Assembly: GCA_020632795.1 (NCBI GenBank)
Contig: JACKEV010000009.1
Location: forward strand, 657,501-721,500
DNA length: 64,000 bases
Reading direction: 5' to 3'
Origin: Alphaproteobacteria bacterium
GTDB lineage: Bacteria; Myxococcota_A; UBA796; CAJQPC01
Positions within the stretch are counted from its first letter, which is position 1; each line of letters begins with the position of its first letter. This document shows, one piece after another, positions 50,412-59,779 of the stretch. A program made the translations under genes and the position numbers. The notes below the pieces were generated by a model. It was given only the letters and a program-made list of their open reading frames with translations, ran no database searches and was not told the origin of the DNA.

Positions 50412-53147
50412 TCAGGAGCCGGACTTCCGGGTCGTCGCCTTCTTCGTGGTCTTCTTGGCCGAGGTGCTCTTCTTCTTCCGGGCGGCGGGCTTGCGGGTCG
50501 ACGCCTTCTTGGCCGTGGCCTTCTTGGCCGGCGCCTTGCGCGCGGTCGTGGCCTTGCGCTTGGTGGCCTTGCCGCGAGGGTTGGGGTTGTCCCGCTTCTT
50601 CTGGAGCATCTCCAGGGCCTGCTCCAGCGACAGGTCCTCGGGGGTGGTGCCCCGCCGGAGGGTGGCGTTGACGTCGCCGTCGGTCACGTAGGGCCCGAAG
50701 CGCCCGTTCTTGACGATGACCGCGCGGCCCTCGGCGTCGCTGCCCAGCTCCCGGAGCACCGCGTTGCTGCCGAAGCGCCGGGAGGGCTGGGCGAGCAGCG
50801 CCTGGGCCTGCTCGAGGGTGATCTCCAGCACCGAGATGTCCGCGGGGATGCTGCGGGACTCCTTGCCGGCCTTGACGTAGGGGCCGTATCGGCCGTTCTG
50901 CGCCTCGATGTCCTCGCCCTCAGCGTTCTGGCCGAGGGTCCGGGGCAGGGAGAGCAGGCTGAGGGCGATCTCGAGGGTGACGTCCTCGGGCTTCATTTCT
51001 CGCAGCAGGCTCTGCCGCTTGGGCTTGGCCTTGGCCTTCTTGCCCTTGGCGGTGGTCTCCTGCTCGCCGAGCTGGACGAAAGGCCCGAAGCGCCCGGTGC
51101 GCAGAGTGACCGTCTTGCCCGTCTCGGGGTCCTCGCCGAGCACCACCGGGCCATCGGGCTGGCTCTCCAGCAGCTCGACGGCGCGGCTCAGGGTCAGCTC
51201 GTCGGGCGGCAGGTCCTCGGGCAGGGAGCGGGTGGCATCCTGGTGCTCCAGATAGGGGCCGAAGCGGCCGACCCGGGCCAGGAGGGGGTGGCCGGCGTGC
51301 TCGCCCAGCGGGATGGAGCAGACCTCGCGGGGGTCGGCCTTCTCCACGGCCTGGTCGATGAGCGCCGTCAGGCCGCCGCGGTCCTTCTCGCCCCGGTAGA
51401 AGCGCTCCAGGTAGGCCCGCGGCTGGTTGTCGCCGGTGGCGATGGCGTCGAGGCCGTTCTCCATGTTCGCGGTGAAGTCGTAGTCGACCAGATCCGAGAA
51501 GTGCTGCTCCATCAGCCGGGTGACCGCGAACGCGGTCCAGGTGGGGATGAGGCTGGTGCCCTTCTTGAAGACGTAGCCGCGGGACTGGATGGTCTCGATG
51601 ATGCTGGCGTAGGTGCTGGGGCGGCCGATGCCCTGGGCCTCCAGCTCCTTGACGAGGGAGGCGTCGGTCAGGCGTGCCGGCGGGCTGGTGTGGTGCTCCT
51701 GGGTGACCGGCGCGGTGCAGGTGGCGGCGTCGCCCTGGGAGAGGGGCGGGAGCAGGCGCTCCTGGTCGGCCAGCTCGGCCTCGGGATCGTCCGCGCCCTC
51801 GACGTACACCCGCCGGAAGCCGGGGAAGGTGATGGTCCGGCCGTTGGAGCGAAACAGCGCGCGGGCGCCGGCCTCGGTCTCCACCAGGGTGTCCACGGCG
51901 ACGCGCTCGCCCTTGGCGTTCTTCATCTGGGAGGCCAGGGTGCGCTTCCAGATCAGCTCATAGAGCTTCGCCTCGTCGCCGCCGAGCTGGCGGCGGGCCT
52001 CGGCGATGCTGTAGAAGCTGTCGCCAGCCGGCCGGATGGCCTCGTGGGCCTCCTGGGCGCCCTTGGAGGAGGTCTTGTAGAGGCGGGGCTTCTCGGGCAC
52101 GTAGTCCGCGCCGTAGTGGCGCTTGATGAGCCCGCGGGTGGCCGCGAGGGCCTCGGGGGACAGGTGCACCGAGTCGGTGCGCATGTAGGTGATCCAGCCG
52201 TTCTCGTAGAGGCGCTGCGCGGCGTTCATGGTGCGCCGGGCGGACCAGCGCAGCTTGCGGTTGGCCTCCTGCTGGAGCGTGGAGGTGGTGAACGGCGGAG
52301 CGGGGCGCTCGGTGAACGGCTTGCGCTGGACGCTGGCGATGGCGCCAGCGCGGCCGTTGAGGGCGTCGCGGAGGGCGGCGGCGCCGGCGGCGTCCAGCCG
52401 GGCGACCCGGTCGGGCGAGGTCAGCTTGCCGGTGTTGGGGTTGAAGTCGCGCCCGCTGGCCAGGCGGCTGCCGTCCAGCTCGACCAGGCGGCCGTCGAAC
52501 TCACCCTTCTCGGCCCGGAACGTGGCCGTGAGGTCCCACCACGCGGCGCTGACGAAAGCCATGCGCTCCCGCTCGCGCTCCACCACCATGCGCACGGCCA
52601 CGGACTGGACCCGGCCGGCCGAGAGGCGCGGCTTGATCTTCTTCCACAGCACCGGGGAGACGTTGTAGCCGTACAGCCGGTCGATGATGCGGCGCGTCTC
52701 CTGGGCGTGGACGAGGTCCATGTTGAGGTCGCGGGCGTTGGTCAGGGACTCCTTGATGGCGCGGGGGGTGATCTCATGGAACACCAGCCGGCGGATCGGG
52801 ACCTTGGGCTTGAGCACCTCGGCGAGGTGCCAGGCGATGGCCTCGCCCTCGCGATCCTCATCGGTGGCGAGGTAGAGCATCGGGGCGTCCTTGAGCAGCG
52901 ACTTGAGCTGCTTGACCTGCTCGCGGCCCCGCGAGGTCAGCACGTAGAGGGGCTCGAAGTCGTTGTCGACGTCGACGGCGATCCGCGCCCAGGGCTTGTC
53001 CTTGTAGGACTTCGGGATCTCTGAAGCGGACTCGGGCAGATCCCGGACGTGACCGATCGAGGCCGCCACCTCGTAGCTGTTGCCGAGGTAGTTGCCGATG
53101 GTCCGGGCTTTCGCTGGAGACTCCACGATGACGAGTGGCTTTCCCAT
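50412..53147 (-). CDS. topA: DNA topoisomerase I
   Basis: TopA relaxes negative supercoils by cutting one strand. The 911-residue protein has the TOPRIM start LVIVESPAKARTIGNYLG, DxxxEGEAIA, the active-site Tyr321 in ITYMRTDS, and the LVKELEAQGIGRPSTYA motif. The C-terminal part has no zinc fingers; instead three or four copies of a GRFGPYV-type repeat (cores GRFGPYLE, GRFGPFVQ, GRYGPYVK, GRFGPYVT) follow. It ends in an about 60-residue Lys/Ala/Thr-rich histone-H1-like tail. This layout is known from actinobacteria and Chlamydia-type enzymes. ATG 53147 was chosen; the frame extends to 53237. Confidence 0.96.
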   Translation of the reverse strand: MGKPLVIVESPAKARTIGNYLGNSYEVAASIGHVRDLPESASEIPKSYKDKPWARIAVDVDNDFEPLYVLTSRGREQVKQLKSLLKDAPMLYLATDEDREGEAIAWHLAEVLKPKVPIRRLVFHEITPRAIKESLTNARDLNMDLVHAQETRRIIDRLYGYNVSPVLWKKIKPRLSAGRVQSVAVRMVVERERERMAFVSAAWWDLTATFRAEKGEFDGRLVELDGSRLASGRDFNPNTGKLTSPDRVARLDAAGAAALRDALNGRAGAIASVQRKPFTERPAPPFTTSTLQQEANRKLRWSARRTMNAAQRLYENGWITYMRTDSVHLSPEALAATRGLIKRHYGADYVPEKPRLYKTSSKGAQEAHEAIRPAGDSFYSIAEARRQLGGDEAKLYELIWKRTLASQMKNAKGERVAVDTLVETEAGARALFRSNGRTITFPGFRRVYVEGADDPEAELADQERLLPPLSQGDAATCTAPVTQEHHTSPPARLTDASLVKELEAQGIGRPSTYASIIETIQSRGYVFKKGTSLIPTWTAFAVTRLMEQHFSDLVDYDFTANMENGLDAIATGDNQPRAYLERFYRGEKDRGGLTALIDQAVEKADPREVCSIPLGEHAGHPLLARVGRFGPYLEHQDATRSLPEDLPPDELTLSRAVELLESQPDGPVVLGEDPETGKTVTLRTGRFGPFVQLGEQETTAKGKKAKAKPKRQSLLREMKPEDVTLEIALSLLSLPRTLGQNAEGEDIEAQNGRYGPYVKAGKESRSIPADISVLEITLEQAQALLAQPSRRFGSNAVLRELGSDAEGRAVIVKNGRFGPYVTDGDVNATLRRGTTPEDLSLEQALEMLQKKRDNPNPRGKATKRKATTARKAPAKKATAKKASTRKPAARKKKSTSAKKTTKKATTRKSGS

Positions 53148-53259
53148 ATCCTCACTGAGCCGGGGCGCGGTGCGCTCTGGAGCGTGCTCTACATTACGTC
53201 GACATGCCGGTATAGGCGGGTGTGCGCAGGCCGGCAAGCGCCAGCCCGCGCGCCCAGCC

Positions 53260-53265
53260 TATACT
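53260..53265 (+). promoter_or_regulatory. Possible -10 box of xerC
   Basis: TATACT lies 12 bp before the xerC ATG in a GC-rich context. No -35 element matches well. It would give a transcript with a leader of only a few bases. Confidence 0.3.
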
Positions 53266-53276
53266 GCCTGAGCCTC

Positions 53277-54179
53277 ATGCCTGATTCGATCCGCCGCTTC
53301 CTGAGCTGCCTGCGCGCCGAGCGGGGCGCCAGCGCCCAGACCCTGCGGGCCTACCGCAGCGATCTGCTGGCCCTCCACGAGACCCTGGACGCCCAGGGGG
53401 TCGCGGTGCTGCAGGCGCGGCCCGCGGACCTGCGGCGGCACCTGGCCCGCCTGTCGGCGCGGGCCCCGGCGGCCTCCAGCATGCGGCGCCGCCTGTCGTG
53501 CTACCGCAGCTTCTATCGGTGGGCGGTGGCGGAGGGGCTCATCGAGCGCTCGCCGGCCGAGCACCTGAGCATGCCCCGCGCCGCGGTGCGGGTGCCCCGC
53601 TTCCTGGACGTGCCCGAGGTCGACGCGCTGATCGAGCAGCCCGTCCAGGAGGGCTGGTACGCGACCCGCAACCGGGCCATCCTGGAGCTGATGTACGGCG
53701 CGGGGCTCCGGGTGGGCGAGCTGGCGGCGCTGGACCGGGATGACGTCGACCTCGACGAGCGGCTGGTGCTCGTGCGGGGCGGCAAGGGCGGCAAGGATCG
53801 TCAGGTGCCCTTCGGCCCGCCGGCCGCCGACGCGCTGCGGGCCTGGCTCGCGACCCGTGAGGGCGGCGTCCCGGCGCTCTTTCTGAACCGCTACCTGACC
53901 CGGCTTTCCAGCCGCGCCGTGCATCGGATCGTTCAGCAGAGCGGCGTTCGGAACGGGATCGCGGGCGTCCACCCCCACGCGCTCCGCCATTCCTGCGCTA
54001 CGCACCTGCTCGCGGGCGGCGCGGACCTCCGGGCCATCCAGGAGCAGCTCGGACATGCCTCTCTGTCGACCACACAGCGGTATGCTCATGTCTCCGTCGA
54101 GCGCCTCATGGAGGTGTACCGGGCCGCGCACCCCCACGCGCGGACGGCGGATGACCGGGTGTCGCGAGATGATGAGTGA
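53277..54179 (+). CDS. xerC: Tyrosine recombinase XerC/XerD-like
   Basis: The 300-residue protein has the SAM-like core-binding domain (about 1-85) and a catalytic domain with the Arg in GAGLRVGELAAL, Lys in GGKGGKDRQVPF, HALRHSCATH and Tyr in TTQRYAHVS. Length and lack of phage neighbours fit a chromosomal dimer resolvase rather than an integrase. XerC and XerD cannot be told apart by eye. It lies divergent from topA, as xer genes often lie near topA in related groups. ATG 53277 gives the normal start. Confidence 0.9.
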   Translation: MPDSIRRFLSCLRAERGASAQTLRAYRSDLLALHETLDAQGVAVLQARPADLRRHLARLSARAPAASSMRRRLSCYRSFYRWAVAEGLIERSPAEHLSMPRAAVRVPRFLDVPEVDALIEQPVQEGWYATRNRAILELMYGAGLRVGELAALDRDDVDLDERLVLVRGGKGGKDRQVPFGPPAADALRAWLATREGGVPALFLNRYLTRLSSRAVHRIVQQSGVRNGIAGVHPHALRHSCATHLLAGGADLRAIQEQLGHASLSTTQRYAHVSVERLMEVYRAAHPHARTADDRVSRDDE

Positions 54180-54191
54180 GTGGTGTGACCG

Positions 54192-55493
54192 ATGAGTGGT
54201 CTGAGCGCTGAGCAGATCGAAGAGCTGGAGCGGCTCCGCAAGCTCTTGGAGGACAAGACCTACTACGAGCTGTTCGGCCTCCCCCCGGACTTCGACGGCA
54301 ACGAGCTGAAGGGCGCCTACTACGACCTCTCCCGGCGCTACCACCCCGACAACTTCTTCCGCATGGAGCTGGACGGCTACGAGCGCATGCTAGAGGAGGT
54401 CTTCGCGGGCATCAACGAGGCCTACCGCGTGCTCCGCGACCCCAGCGCCCGGGCGCAGTACGATCGGGAGCAGGGGCGCCCGACTTCAGGCCGTCGGCGG
54501 GCGCGGCCCCGACCCCGCAAGTCCTCCGGTAGAGGGGCCTCGTCCTCGCGGGAGCCGTCCTCCGGGCGGGGGCGCGCGTCCTCGCGGGAGCCGTCCTCGC
54601 GGGAGCCGTCCTCCGCGCGGCCTCCGCCGGAGTCTTCACGCGGCCCGACCCCGCCTCGCGGGCCGAGCCCGTCGCGCAACCCCCCACCACCCCGCGGGAC
54701 CCCCGCGCCCGACCGCCCCCGACGCCCCCCCGGGCCCAAGCCGCCGCCGGTGTCCACCGAGCGCTTCGGGCGCGGCGAGGACGAGCCGCCCACCGCCAAG
54801 CCGGACGCCGCCGGCTCCCACGTCATCAGCTGGGATCGCAACAAGAAGCCCGAGCCGCCTGCGGCGAAGGAGAAGCCCCAGAAGAAGGCGCGCGGGCCCT
54901 CCTCGGAGAAGCGCCGCCGCAAGCCCAAGCGTCCGGACAACCCGGCGGTGGCCAAGATCCGCCAGCAGGTGGCGGAGCGCCTCAAGAAGGCCCGCGACTA
55001 CTACGCCCAGGGCCTCGCGGAGCTGGAGAAGGAGGAGTGGACGAAGGCCGCCAGCTCGTTCTACCTGGCCAGCAAGTACGACGCCCGGAACGACGAGTAC
55101 AAGAAGCGGTTCGAGGAGGCTGACCGCAAGAGCAAGGACATCATGGCGGAGGCTGCGCTGGACAAGGCCCGCAAGGCGGAGAGCTTCCGCAACTTCAAGG
55201 AAGCGACCGTGCACTACGAGAAGGCGGTGTCCTGTGACCCCGCTGGCGGTGAGGCGTGGTTCCGGCTGGCCGCGATCCAGCTCCGGAACGGCGAGGACAA
55301 GCGCAACGCCCTGCGCAACTTCCGCATCGCCGTCACCAAGGAGCCGAAGAACGCCGAGTATCGGCTGGCGCTGGCCCAGATCTATGAGGAGCTGGAGATG
55401 GCGCGCAACGCCAACCGGGAGTACTCCACGATCCTGGAGTTCGAGCCCAAGAACGCCGAGGCGAAGGAGGGCGTGAAGCGCACCCGGAGCTGA
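54192..55493 (+). CDS. J-domain protein with disordered linker and C-terminal TPRs
   Basis: An N-terminal J domain (about 22-92: YYELFGLPPDFDGNELKGAYYDLSRRY in outline) has the HPD motif at 51-53, so it should stimulate a DnaK-type Hsp70. A basic Ser/Pro/Arg-rich linker (about 95-250) includes three copies of a 15-bp DNA repeat (54542, 54578, 54593) encoding SSREPS. TPR-like repeats (about 265-433) end the chain. J-TPR proteins of this type are frequent in Myxococcota. ATG 54192 begins 12 bp after xerC. Confidence 0.85.
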   Translation: MSGLSAEQIEELERLRKLLEDKTYYELFGLPPDFDGNELKGAYYDLSRRYHPDNFFRMELDGYERMLEEVFAGINEAYRVLRDPSARAQYDREQGRPTSGRRRARPRPRKSSGRGASSSREPSSGRGRASSREPSSREPSSARPPPESSRGPTPPRGPSPSRNPPPPRGTPAPDRPRRPPGPKPPPVSTERFGRGEDEPPTAKPDAAGSHVISWDRNKKPEPPAAKEKPQKKARGPSSEKRRRKPKRPDNPAVAKIRQQVAERLKKARDYYAQGLAELEKEEWTKAASSFYLASKYDARNDEYKKRFEEADRKSKDIMAEAALDKARKAESFRNFKEATVHYEKAVSCDPAGGEAWFRLAAIQLRNGEDKRNALRNFRIAVTKEPKNAEYRLALAQIYEELEMARNANREYSTILEFEPKNAEAKEGVKRTRS

Positions 55494-55501
55494 GCGGCGC
55501 G

Positions 55502-55530
55502 TTGACTGGCACCCCGGGCGGCGTTATCCG
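55502..55530 (+). promoter_or_regulatory. Promoter of tRNA-Glu
   Basis: TTGACT (55502-55507) and TATCCG (55525-55530) are 17 bp apart and end 13 bp before the mature 5' end of the tRNA. The -10 element is weak. Confidence 0.5.
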
Positions 55531-55543
55531 CAAGGGCGGATTT

Positions 55544-55621
55544 GACCCCATCGTCTAGTCAGGTCCAGGACACCGGGTTTTCATCCCGGCAACACGGGTT
55601 CGAATCCCGTTGGGGTCACCA
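55544..55621 (+). tRNA. tRNA-Glu, anticodon UUC, CCA encoded
   Basis: A complete cloverleaf is visible: acceptor GACCCCA (55544-55550) pairs with TGGGGTC (55611-55617), the anticodon stem CCGGG/CCCGG encloses TTTTCAT with anticodon TTC, and the T arm has GTTCGAATC. The discriminator base A55618 is followed by an encoded CCA. The size (75 nt plus CCA) is normal. Confidence 0.97.
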
Positions 55622-55626
55622 TCTAC

Positions 55627-55665
55627 AACCCCCTGTGATCCTTCTGGATTCCGGGGGGTTTCTTG
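55627..55665 (+). terminator. Terminator of tRNA-Glu
   Basis: AACCCCC (55627-55633) pairs with GGGGGTT (55654-55660), extended inward by TGATCC/GGATT with a small mismatch, followed by TTTCTTGT-type sequence. It lies five bases after the CCA end. Confidence 0.8.
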
Positions 55666-55766
55666 TCGGCGGCGGGGGCACCGGGCGCTCAGGATGGGGA
55701 CCCGATCTGCACAAGACGCGACCTCGCGCCACTTGAGGGTGAACCCGACACCCCAAGGAGCCCCCC

Positions 55767-58103
55767 ATGCGCGTCCTCCAGGTCATCCACGGTTACCCCA
55801 TGCGCTACAACGCCGGCTCAGAGGTCTACACCCGGACCCTGACCCGGGGCCTGCGCGCCCGGGGCCACGACGTCGCTGTCTTCACCCGGGAGGAGGACCC
55901 CTTCGCCCCCGACGCGGCCCTGCGCGTGGAGCGCGACGAGCCGGACATCCCCCTCTACGTCGTCAACAACCCCCGCCTCAAGGACCGCTACCGCCACGAC
56001 GGCATCGACGCCCGATTCGGCGAGGTGCTCGACGCCTTCCGGCCCGACGTCGTGCACATCGGCCACCTCAACCACCTCTCCACGTCCCTGGTCTTCGAGG
56101 CCTCCCGGCGCGGCCTGCCCGTCCTCTACACCCTCCACGACTACTGGCTGATGTGCCCCCGGGGCCAGCTCATGCAGATGTTCCCCGAGGACCCGGAGGA
56201 CCTGTGGGCGGCCTGCCCCGGCCAGGAGGACCGGCGCTGCGCGTCGCGCTGCTACGCCCGCTACTTCGGGGGCGACCCCGCCCAGCGCGACCACGACCTC
56301 GACGCCTGGGCCGACTGGGTGGGCCGCCGCATGGCCCACGTCCGCGAGGTGGTCGAGCACATCGATGCCTTCATCGCCCCCTCGGCGTACCTGCGGGCGC
56401 GCTTCGAGGAGGACTTCGGCCTGCCCGCGGCCAAGCTCATCACCCTGGACTACGGGTTCGACCGGGCGCGCCTCGCCGGCCGACGGCGGGCCGAGGGCGA
56501 GCCGTTCACGTTCGGCTACATCGGGACCCACATCCCCGCCAAGGGCATCCACCTGCTGCTCCAGGCCTTCGGAGAGGTCCAAGGGGACGCCCGGCTGGTC
56601 ATCTGGGGGCGGGAGCGCGCCCAGAACACCGCCGCGCTCCGGGCCCTCGCCGCGCGGCTGCCGGGGTCCGAGCGGGTCTCCTGGCGGCCGGAGTACCGCA
56701 ACGAGGACATCGTCGCCGAGGTCTTCAACCACGTCGACGCCATCGTGGTCCCCTCGGTGTGGGTGGAGAACGCGCCGCTGGTCATCCACGAGGCCCAGCA
56801 GGCCGGCGTGCCCGTGATCACCGCTGACGTCGGCGGCATGGCCGAGCTGGTCGAGCACGAGGTCAACGGCCTGCGCTTCCGCCACCGCGACCCCCGCGAG
56901 CTGGCCCGCCAGATGCAGCGCCTCGCCGACGCCCCGAGCCTGGCCTGTCGCCTGGGGGCGCGGGGTCATCTCCGCACACCGGACGGCCAGATCCCCTCCG
57001 TGGAGGAGCACGTCACCGCGATCGAGGGCATCTACCGCGATCTCCTCCGGCGGCGGGACAGCGCGCGGCTCACCCCCGGCGCCGGCCCGTGGCGCATCAC
57101 CTTCGACACCAACCCCGACGACTGCAACCTCCGCTGCGTCATGTGCGAGGAGCACAGCCCCCACAGCCCCCTCCAGCGCCTGCGCCGGGAGCAGGGCAAG
57201 CCCCCGCGCCGCATGGACATCGCCCTGATCGAGCGCGTGCTGGAGGACGGCTGCGGCCGTGGCCTGCGGGAGATCATCCCCTCGACCATGGGCGAGCCCC
57301 TGCTCTTCAAGGACTTCGAGCGCATCCTGGCGCTGTGCGGCCAGCACGGGGTGAAGCTGAACCTCACCACCAACGGCACCTTCCCTCGCCTGGGGGCCCG
57401 CGCGTGGGCCGAGAAGATCGTGCCGGTGACCAGCGACACCAAGATCTCCTGGAACGGGGCCACCGAGGAGACCCACGCCCGCATCATGCTGGGGGCGAAG
57501 TGGTCGCAGGTGCTGGAGAACGTCCGCACCTTCATCGCGGTGCGCGACACCCACGCCGCCGCGGGCGGGGACCGCTGTCGGGTCACCTTCCAGCTCACCT
57601 TCCTGGAGACCAACGTGCACGAGCTGGCCGACATCGTGCGGCTGGCCGCTTCGCTGGGGGTGGACCGGGTCAAGGGCCACCACCTCTGGGCGCACTTCCA
57701 CGAGATCGAGGCGCTGTCCATGCGCCGCGACGCCGCAGCCATCGCCCGCTGGAACGCGGCGGTGCGCGAGGCCCGGGGCGCCGCCGAGCGCCACCGCCTG
57801 CCGGGCGGCCAGAGGGTGCTGCTGGAGAACATCTTCGAGCTGGACCCCAGCGCCACCGAGGATCTGGCCCCGGGCGGGCCCTGCCCCTTCCTGGGCCAGG
57901 AGGCCTGGGTCAGCGCCGAGGGGCGGTTCAACCCCTGCTGCGCCCCCGACGCGCAGCGCCGCACCCTGGGCGCGTTCGGGGACCTCCGGGAGACCTCCCT
58001 CCCGGAGATCTGGGGCAGCGACGCCTACCAGGGCCTGGTGGCCTCCTACCGGAACCGCAGCCTGTGCCTGGGCTGCAACATGCGCAAGCCGGTGGAGGGC
58101 TGA
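55767..58103 (+). CDS. Glycosyltransferase (GT4) - radical SAM/SPASM fusion
   Basis: The 778-residue protein joins two enzymes. Residues 1-430 are a GT-B glycosyltransferase: MRVLQVIHGYPMRYNAGSEVYTRTL in outline, FGYIGTHIPAKGIHLLLQAF, and the donor-site segment PSVWVENAPLVIHEAQQAGVPVI. Residues 435-778 are a radical SAM domain with C453-x3-C457-x2-C460, a PSTMGEPLLF segment, and a SPASM-like end with cysteines in GPCPFLGQ, NPCCAP and CLGCNM for further iron-sulfur clusters. The SPASM part suggests a peptide or large substrate; the GT part adds a sugar, probably from a nucleotide donor. The next gene overlaps by ATGA, so both act together. Substrate unknown. Confidence 0.85.
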   Translation: MRVLQVIHGYPMRYNAGSEVYTRTLTRGLRARGHDVAVFTREEDPFAPDAALRVERDEPDIPLYVVNNPRLKDRYRHDGIDARFGEVLDAFRPDVVHIGHLNHLSTSLVFEASRRGLPVLYTLHDYWLMCPRGQLMQMFPEDPEDLWAACPGQEDRRCASRCYARYFGGDPAQRDHDLDAWADWVGRRMAHVREVVEHIDAFIAPSAYLRARFEEDFGLPAAKLITLDYGFDRARLAGRRRAEGEPFTFGYIGTHIPAKGIHLLLQAFGEVQGDARLVIWGRERAQNTAALRALAARLPGSERVSWRPEYRNEDIVAEVFNHVDAIVVPSVWVENAPLVIHEAQQAGVPVITADVGGMAELVEHEVNGLRFRHRDPRELARQMQRLADAPSLACRLGARGHLRTPDGQIPSVEEHVTAIEGIYRDLLRRRDSARLTPGAGPWRITFDTNPDDCNLRCVMCEEHSPHSPLQRLRREQGKPPRRMDIALIERVLEDGCGRGLREIIPSTMGEPLLFKDFERILALCGQHGVKLNLTTNGTFPRLGARAWAEKIVPVTSDTKISWNGATEETHARIMLGAKWSQVLENVRTFIAVRDTHAAAGGDRCRVTFQLTFLETNVHELADIVRLAASLGVDRVKGHHLWAHFHEIEALSMRRDAAAIARWNAAVREARGAAERHRLPGGQRVLLENIFELDPSATEDLAPGGPCPFLGQEAWVSAEGRFNPCCAPDAQRRTLGAFGDLRETSLPEIWGSDAYQGLVASYRNRSLCLGCNMRKPVEG

Positions 58104-59779
58104 TGGACTGGACACAGACCCGGGTGGCCCCGAGCGGCACCCACCACCTCGGCCCCGACGGCCGGCCCCTCTACGCGGCCCGGTTCGAGGCGGTCCTCAA
58201 GTTCCACGCCCCGGGCCTGGCCCCGGTCCGCGCCGCCGACGGGGCCTTCCATATCGGGCTCGACGGGGGGGCGGCCTACCCGCAGCGGCACGCCCGGACC
58301 TTCGGCTTCTACGAGGGCCGCGCGGCGGTGGACGGCGGGGAGGTGTGGTGGCACATCCGGCCCGACGGGCGCCCGCTGTATCCCGAGCGCTACGCATGGT
58401 GCGGCAACGCCCAGGGCGGTCGGATGACCGTGCGGGATCCGGGCGGGCGCTACCTCCACCTGGACCTCGACGGCCGGGTCGTGTCCCCCAGGCGTTGGCG
58501 CTACGCGGGGGACTACCGGGGCGGCCTCGCGGTGGTCCAGGACGACCGGGGCCTGCACACCCACGTCGACCGCGCGGGGCAGATCACGCACGGTCGCTGG
58601 TTCCAGGATCTGGACGTCTTCCACAAGGGGCGGGCCCGCGCCCGGGACGCCGGGGGCTGGATGCACGTCGACGCGACGGGGGCGCCCTGCTACGGGCGCC
58701 GGTTCGCCCAGGTGGAGCCCTTCTACAACGGCCAGGCCCGGGTGGAGCGCTTCGACGGCGGGCTGGAGGTCATCGACGAGGCCGGCCACACCCTGCATGA
58801 GCTTCGACCAGCGCGGGTCACCCCGCTGCAGCGGCTCTCGTCGGACATGGTGGGCTTCTGGCGGACGCAAGCCATCCGCGCGGGGGTGGCGCTGGGGGTC
58901 TTCGAGGGGCTCCCGGGGACCACCGCCGCGCTGTCCGCGCGCGTCGACGTCTCGGAGGCCCTCACCGAGCGGCTGCTCCGGGGGCTGTGGGAGCTGGGGC
59001 TGGTGCGCCGGGACGGAGCGCGCTGGGTGCCCACCGCGCGGGGGGCGCTGCTCACCGGGCCGCGCGAACAGGGCGCGGCGGCGGCGGCGGTGATGTGGGG
59101 TGCGGAGCACTACGCCGCCTGGCAGGCGCTGCCCGGGGCGCTGCGCATGGGGGAGTCCGGCTTCCAGCGGCGCTTCGGCGCGGCGTTCTTCCCCTGGCTC
59201 GCTCGGCGCCCGGCCGCCCTCGCGCAGTTCCAGTCCGCGATGGCGGTCTACGCCGCAGAGGACTACGCCGACCTGCCCCTCGACGCGGCGGGGGCGGAGG
59301 TGGTGATCGACGCGGGCGGGGGGCGCGGGGCGCTGCTCGCTGGGATCTTGCGGGCCTGGCCGTCGGCGCGCGGGGTCCTGCTGGAGCTGCCCCAGGTGGT
59401 CGCCGGGCTGGAGATCCCCCCCGACCTCAATCCCCGTATGCAGGCCGTGGGGGCGGACCTCACCCTTCCCTGGCCCGTCGAGGGCGACCTCATCGTCCTG
59501 GCGCGGGTGCTGCACGACTGGCCGGAGCCGATGGCGGCGTCCATCCTCGGGAATGCCCGGCAGGCTCTGCGCCCGGGGGGCCGCGTGGTGCTGGTGGAGC
59601 GGGTCCTCGATCCCGACACCCCCGACGGCGCGCTGCTGGACCTCAACATGTTCGTGATGTGCGGCGCTCGGGAGCGGACCCTCGCGGACTGGCGGGCGCT
59701 GGCCGTGGAGGCCGGGCTCACCCTGCGCTCAGCGAGCCCGCTGCGCTTCGGCGCCTGGGCGCTGGAGCTGTCGCCGTGA
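58103..59779 (+). CDS. WG-repeat - O-methyltransferase fusion
   Basis: The 558-residue protein has five or six WG/KWG-type repeats in residues 1-235 (cores such as FYEGRAAVDGGE, DYRGGLAVVQDD, FHKGRARARDAGG, FYNGQARVERFDGG). A class I O-methyltransferase of the CrtF/acetylserotonin type fills 240-558: a winged-helix dimerisation part, SAM motif VVIDAGGGRGALL near 400, and the catalytic-region LARVLHDWPEP. WG repeats usually bind proteins or wall components; a fusion to such a methyltransferase is uncommon. ATG 58103 overlaps the upstream stop and the downstream GTG overlaps this stop, so the three genes are coupled. Confidence 0.82.
   Translation: MDWTQTRVAPSGTHHLGPDGRPLYAARFEAVLKFHAPGLAPVRAADGAFHIGLDGGAAYPQRHARTFGFYEGRAAVDGGEVWWHIRPDGRPLYPERYAWCGNAQGGRMTVRDPGGRYLHLDLDGRVVSPRRWRYAGDYRGGLAVVQDDRGLHTHVDRAGQITHGRWFQDLDVFHKGRARARDAGGWMHVDATGAPCYGRRFAQVEPFYNGQARVERFDGGLEVIDEAGHTLHELRPARVTPLQRLSSDMVGFWRTQAIRAGVALGVFEGLPGTTAALSARVDVSEALTERLLRGLWELGLVRRDGARWVPTARGALLTGPREQGAAAAAVMWGAEHYAAWQALPGALRMGESGFQRRFGAAFFPWLARRPAALAQFQSAMAVYAAEDYADLPLDAAGAEVVIDAGGGRGALLAGILRAWPSARGVLLELPQVVAGLEIPPDLNPRMQAVGADLTLPWPVEGDLIVLARVLHDWPEPMAASILGNARQALRPGGRVVLVERVLDPDTPDGALLDLNMFVMCGARERTLADWRALAVEAGLTLRSASPLRFGAWALELSP

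Noticed and set aside
53277..54179. Phage or island integrase
   Set aside because: Length of 300 residues, chromosomal neighbours (topA, J-domain protein) and absence of attachment repeats or phage genes fit XerC/XerD.
55542..55736. Short frame across the tRNA-Glu gene
   Set aside because: It coincides with a complete tRNA and its terminator; the translation has no features.
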